Below, piece after piece: positions 61,218 through 64,000 of a stretch of 64,000 nucleotides of DNA. Numbering within the stretch: the stretch's first letter is position 1; every line of letters starts with the position of its first letter. Origin of the DNA: Corynebacterium accolens (GTDB lineage: Bacteria > Actinomycetota > Actinomycetes > Mycobacteriales > Mycobacteriaceae); assembly GCF_023520795.1 (NCBI RefSeq), contig NZ_CP046605.1, positions 2,153,438 through 2,217,437 of the forward strand, given 5' to 3'. The translations under genes were made by a program, and so were the position numbers. The notes beneath the pieces are model-generated. The model was not told the DNA's origin. It did not search any database and saw only the letters and a list, made by a program, of their open reading frames with translations.

Positions 61218-61218
61218 C
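61198..61218. promoter_or_regulatory. HAIR-like HspR box 1 upstream of dnaK
   Basis: GTTGATT, seven bases, ACTCAAC: a good match to the HspR inverted repeat on one arm and five of seven bases on the other. It lies 37 bases before the dnaK start. Confidence 0.75.
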
Positions 61219-61273
61219 TCTTCGTTGCGTCCTTGCGCTACTCTAACAGAACTTTAGCGCTCCTACACAAAAC

Positions 61274-61294
61274 CTTGAGCCTGTGTCACTCAAC
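61274..61294. promoter_or_regulatory. HAIR-like HspR box 2 upstream of dnaK
   Basis: CTTGAGC, seven bases, ACTCAAC: near-consensus on both arms. It lies about 113 bases before the dnaK start. The rest of the 485-base gap up to 61646 holds no gene; a third partial ACTCAA/TTGAA pair at 61331-61346 is in the wrong order for a HAIR box. Confidence 0.75.
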
Positions 61295-61646
61295 CTTAAC
61301 AACGGACCACCTTGCAAAGTTATTCCCACGGACTCAACTTTCTTGAAACTTTTTATATTTCCCCAGCTAGACAGGTTGTAAAGGTGGTCCACCATCCCAG
61401 CTTCCTCAGATACACAACAAAGAAAAACTCTTCCTCCAGAGGGCCCCACAGATCCCAAAGTCACCCACACGGCACCCCAAAAGCGCCCCAAAGGTGGCCA
61501 AAAGTTACCAAAGAAAGGGGCACAAAGAGGATTGTCAGCCCTCGCCCGCTCGCAGATACTGGACACCACGGCAGCCGCTCGGTTGCTCTCCAGAGAATGA
61601 TTGTTGTGTAGATTCACTTCCCCCACCGACATGAAAGGAAATGTCA

Positions 61647-61868
61647 ATGCTCGATACCCTTGTACACCTCAGCTCCGCCGTTGACTTCGATACTGTCGTT
61701 AAGATCGCCAAGGGCATTGTTGGGCTGATTTCTCAGTCCGACTCCAACTCTGAGGGCCTGTCCTCTGTAGTTGAGGGCCTGTCCTCCCAAGGCAGCGTAG
61801 AGTCCACCACTGAGACCACCGCTGCGGCTGAAGAGGCTGCCACCACCGCCACCGCCGCAAACGCTTAA
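61647..61868 (+). CDS. Small Ala/Thr-rich protein of unknown function
   Basis: 73 residues from the ATG at 61647, seven bases after AAAGGA. An ATG six bases earlier touches the ribosome binding site and is less likely. Residues 1-30 form a hydrophobic amphipathic segment (LDTLVHLSSAVDFDTVVKIAKGIVGLI) without a cleavable signal. Residues 30-52 are Ser-rich, and the last 20 are an Ala/Thr/Glu tail. Small acidic peptides without a signal sequence form cell-wall channels in corynebacteria (PorA/PorH). This protein has the same size and style, but no clear identity was established. Hairpins follow it. Confidence 0.65.
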   Translation: MLDTLVHLSSAVDFDTVVKIAKGIVGLISQSDSNSEGLSSVVEGLSSQGSVESTTETTAAAEEAATTATAANA

Positions 61869-61872
61869 ACCC

Positions 61873-61900
61873 CCGAGCGCTTAAAACGCTCGGTAGCGTT
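61873..61900 (+). terminator. Alternative hairpins after the small Ala/Thr-rich protein gene
   Basis: CCGAGCG (61873-61879) can pair with CGCTCGG (61887-61893), or AACGCT with AGCGTT (61885-61900) around CGGT. The two stems exclude each other. TTTCA follows. This suits a weak terminator five bases after the gene. Confidence 0.55.
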
Positions 61901-61925
61901 TCACACTCCTTCATGAAGACCAGCT

Positions 61926-62009
61926 AAACCTCCCTCACCTTCTGTGCCGCGCGGCATGCGCTGCGCAATTAAGCTGCACGATTAAGCAGCCAGAAGGTGC
62001 AGGGGGTTT
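61926..62009. terminator. Large compound hairpin before the two-component operon
   Basis: Outer arms at 61926-61944 and 61991-62009 pair at 16 of 19 positions (core CACCTTCTG with CAGAAGGTG). The loop contains the palindrome TGCCGCGCGGCA and a GCTGC/GCAGC stem. T-rich sequence follows on the plus strand. It could end the upstream transcript or form a regulatory RNA structure. Confidence 0.55.
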
Positions 62010-62107
62010 AACTGTTTTAGCACCCTATTTCTCAGATATGCGTTTGTATTTACACTAGACGCGCACGTCAACCTTCACCCCAGCGTCTAGAAAGCGAACT
62101 TCTCGCC

Positions 62108-63286
62108 GTGACCCACGCCCCTCGCCCACCGCTGTATCACCGCCTCCGCTCGGCGATGACCCTCCAGCGCACCGCAGCATTAATCGCCGCACTGTGCGTA
62201 GCGCTTACCCTGCTCGCAGCGTTTCTCACCCCAACTGAGCATCAGCTATCCGCGGCCATCATCGGGCTCATCCTCACGGCGATCACCGCCTCTGTGTACC
62301 GCTACCCCAAGACCATGACGGTGGCGTTCCTGGGCATCTGGGTCGCTGCCATCCTCACGGTGGGCATCCCCTATGCCAGTTGCGTATTCCTCGCCCCGGT
62401 CTTCCTCGCCGTCTTCGCGTTTCATGGCACTAAATGGCAGACCTTCTTCCTGCTCTTGGCATTTTGGGGTGTCGGCCTTATCGATCCTGGCACGCACCGG
62501 CTGGTTTTCCTCCCGGCGCCCGCGCTGGTCTGGGGCATGCTTTTGGGCGTCAGCGCCCTTATCGGCAGCACGCTGGCGCATTCCGCCAAGCGCTACAAGA
62601 AGGCGATGGTGGAATGGAATAACGACGTCAAGCGCCGCCAGACCGACTTGGCCGAAACCCTCCACAATTCCGTGGTCTCCAGCCTGACGGTCAATACCAT
62701 GCAATTAGAGGCCCTGAGCTTGGAATACGCCAACGATCCTGGCCTTAGCCGACGCCTTACTGAGCTTAGCGATGCCATGCGTGCATCCATGTCCGAGGTC
62801 CGCGCGCTCACCAAAGTACTACGCACCAATATTGAGGGCGCCACTGAGGCCACCAGTCTTGGGACGCTGGCCCCACCCACCAGCTTTGCCCAGCTGCTTA
62901 GCCGCGAGGAAGAGCGGCTCTCCAAGCTCAATCGCCGCCCAGTGGTCAACATTAGAGGGCACGATTTCTGCCCCGAATTTCCTCCCACGGTGCTCGAATC
63001 CATCGCCGCTATTACCACCGAGGCGTGCCTGAACGCCGTGAAGTACTCGCCTCCCGGCGCCGAGATTGCCATTTCGGCGCGTCCGCACATGGGCTGGACG
63101 CAGCTTAGGCTGAGCAATCCCATTGCGAAGCCCACGAGCACGTCGGCGGAGACATCGTCAGGCATTGGGCTTTCATCCATGCAGCGCATCGCAGCAACTA
63201 TCGATGCCAGGTTGGATGCGAGGGGCACCGACAAGCGCTGGGAGCTCACCCTATCTCTGCCGCCTTCGGCGCATAAGGAGCGTTAA
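62108..63286 (+). CDS. Two-component sensor histidine kinase (NarL-type partner)
   Basis: 392 residues from a GTG start. Five or so membrane helices span about 24-155, with short loops and no large external sensor domain. The HisKA_3 dimerisation segment has the phospho-acceptor His186 in AETLHNSVVSSLTVNTMQ. The ATPase domain (about 290-390) shows ITTEACLNAVKYSPPGAE and SGIGLSSMQRIAATI. The architecture fits kinases that sense through their membrane part, as in several corynebacterial HPK7-type systems. The response regulator follows after a small ORF. The signal is unknown. Confidence 0.9.
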   Translation: MTHAPRPPLYHRLRSAMTLQRTAALIAALCVALTLLAAFLTPTEHQLSAAIIGLILTAITASVYRYPKTMTVAFLGIWVAAILTVGIPYASCVFLAPVFLAVFAFHGTKWQTFFLLLAFWGVGLIDPGTHRLVFLPAPALVWGMLLGVSALIGSTLAHSAKRYKKAMVEWNNDVKRRQTDLAETLHNSVVSSLTVNTMQLEALSLEYANDPGLSRRLTELSDAMRASMSEVRALTKVLRTNIEGATEATSLGTLAPPTSFAQLLSREEERLSKLNRRPVVNIRGHDFCPEFPPTVLESIAAITTEACLNAVKYSPPGAEIAISARPHMGWTQLRLSNPIAKPTSTSAETSSGIGLSSMQRIAATIDARLDARGTDKRWELTLSLPPSAHKER

Positions 63287-63377
63287 TTATGCCACGCCGC
63301 ATGGCAGGGTCGCGCCCCCTTCTATTAAGCTATGCCTTGCTTATTTTGACGTAGATTTTATGACAAGGAGATTGGTC

Positions 63378-63533
63378 ATGCAGACCGCGCTCGCTAGTAT
63401 CCTCACGCCCTTAATGATGTCCACCTCCCTGTTCGGCGCGGATCTCACGCCCGGCGATCTGCCCCAGAACACCAAGTACGAGTCCTCCGTAGAACTCGTC
63501 TTCGGCTGCCCGGCCCCATGGTGCTTCGAGTAA
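63378..63533 (+). CDS. Small hydrophobic-then-Cys-containing ORF between kinase and regulator
   Basis: 51 codons from the ATG at 63378, which is seven bases after AAGGAG; an in-frame ATG 18 bases earlier could be used instead. Residues 1-20 are hydrophobic (ALASILTPLMMSTSLFG), followed by a short polar part and an end reading ELVFGCPAPWCFE with two cysteines four residues apart. It overlaps the response regulator start by 16 bases in another frame. It lies 91 bases after the kinase stop. It may be a translated leader, a small membrane partner or a secreted peptide; none is shown. Confidence 0.5.
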   Translation: MQTALASILTPLMMSTSLFGADLTPGDLPQNTKYESSVELVFGCPAPWCFE

Positions 63534-64000
63534 AAACGGCGCTGCTGCTTGTCGATGACGACCCCCTCGTCCTCGAGGCCCTAGGCCACTACTTTGCCAC
63601 CGCCGAGGACATGGAGGTCAGCGCCACCGCAGAAAACGGCAAGGACGCCCTGGAGCAGCTAAAGACCAACGACATCGATGCGGTTATCGCCGATATTCAC
63701 ATGCCAGAAATGGATGGCACCGTATTATTGCGCGAGATCAACAAGCTGGAGGATCCCCCAGTTTTCATCGCGATGACGGCGATGGATAACGATGACACCC
63801 TCAAAGAGGTCATGTCCCACAAGGCCGCAGCCTATATCCTCAAAAGCTCCAAGCCCGCCTATATCCAAGACACGGTCCGGGAGGCGGTGCGCGGCGGCAC
63901 GGTCGTAGCCCCGCAATCCTTAACGCGCCTCTTCCAGCAGATGCCGGAGCTGCAGACCGACGATGACGACGCGGCCGCCGCGCCGGCCCACGCACCGGAA
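63518..64000 (+). CDS. Response regulator, NarL/FixJ type (3' end outside window)
   Basis: 161 residues are visible, with no stop before the window ends. The receiver domain has the acidic pocket LLVDDDPLVLEAL, phospho-acceptor Asp59 in AVIADIHMPEMDG, Thr in FIAMTAMD and Lys in AYILKSSKP. After residue 125 an acidic Ala/Pro-rich linker begins, and the DNA-binding domain must lie beyond the window. The ATG at 63518 is inside the preceding small ORF; a GTG at 63521 is an alternative. It is the cognate partner of the upstream kinase. Confidence 0.92.
   Translation, partial: MVLRVKTALLLVDDDPLVLEALGHYFATAEDMEVSATAENGKDALEQLKTNDIDAVIADIHMPEMDGTVLLREINKLEDPPVFIAMTAMDNDDTLKEVMSHKAAAYILKSSKPAYIQDTVREAVRGGTVVAPQSLTRLFQQMPELQTDDDDAAAAPAHAPE

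Overview
The window is about 64 kb of high-GC actinobacterial chromosome, almost certainly from the genus Corynebacterium. The evidence is the glnX-glnH-pknG signalling cluster beside a MutT-type gene and ackA-pta, the dnaK-grpE-dnaJ-hspR operon with HAIR-type inverted repeats, an fprA-type reductase, and a TQXA/VaFE-type surface protein with a class E/F-like sortase. The low-complexity Asp/Ala-rich tails and frequent leaderless-looking starts fit the same group. Species cannot be named from the sequence alone. No tRNA, rRNA, intact insertion sequence, prophage or CRISPR array was seen.

Layout. 1-6.3 kb: the end of an Mrp (Mnh) multisubunit Na+/H+ antiporter operon (mrpA with a fused MrpB domain, then C, D, E, F, G) followed by a GT87-type membrane mannosyltransferase. 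6.4-15.2 kb: housekeeping block with a GCS2-type carboxylate-amine ligase, a LytR_C protein, a DUF3263 protein divergent from peptide deformylase, a GNAT enzyme, exonuclease III, cardiolipin synthase, an ABC exporter pair and a NUDIX hydrolase. 15.3-25 kb: GlnX-GlnH-PknG, the system that senses extracellular amino acids and controls 2-oxoglutarate dehydrogenase through OdhI, convergent with pta-ackA, then fprA. 25-33 kb: purT, then an accessory-looking surface region with a sortase, a 1390-residue six-module VaFE protein, a 1-kb AT-rich gap and a small possibly exported protein. 33-45 kb: purA, a FUSC-type membrane protein, an HNH protein, fba, a GH76-type hydrolase, a TrmH methyltransferase, pyrE, a long acidic membrane-anchored protein and a rhodanese-like protein lacking its catalytic cysteine. 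45-57 kb: clpB, a GltS-type symporter, a flavin monooxygenase-like protein, a globin-reductase, a nitrilase-family protein, a small protein paired with a DUF1023 hydrolase, and an aldehyde dehydrogenase. 56.7-64 kb: dnaK operon, a small Ala/Thr-rich protein, and a two-component system truncated by the window end with a small Cys-containing ORF between kinase and regulator.

How parts work together. HspR (last gene of the dnaK operon) should repress both the dnaK operon and clpB: two HAIR-like boxes lie upstream of each. The clpB promoter also reads as a SigH promoter overlapped by one box, so the two chaperone loci form one heat/oxidative stress circuit. GlnX, GlnH and PknG are co-transcribed and share a start-stop overlap. 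The surface protein and sortase are adjacent on the same strand, but the surface protein has no LPXTG sorting signal, so their functional link is open.

Most interesting leads: the VaFE surface protein (no LPXTG, His-rich tail, apparently degenerate thioester site, near-identical 420-bp modules), the small peptide ORF inside the two-component locus, the Cys-to-Ser rhodanese, the terminator-like hairpin inside the dnaK operon, and the unexplained GC-rich intergenic block next to clpB.
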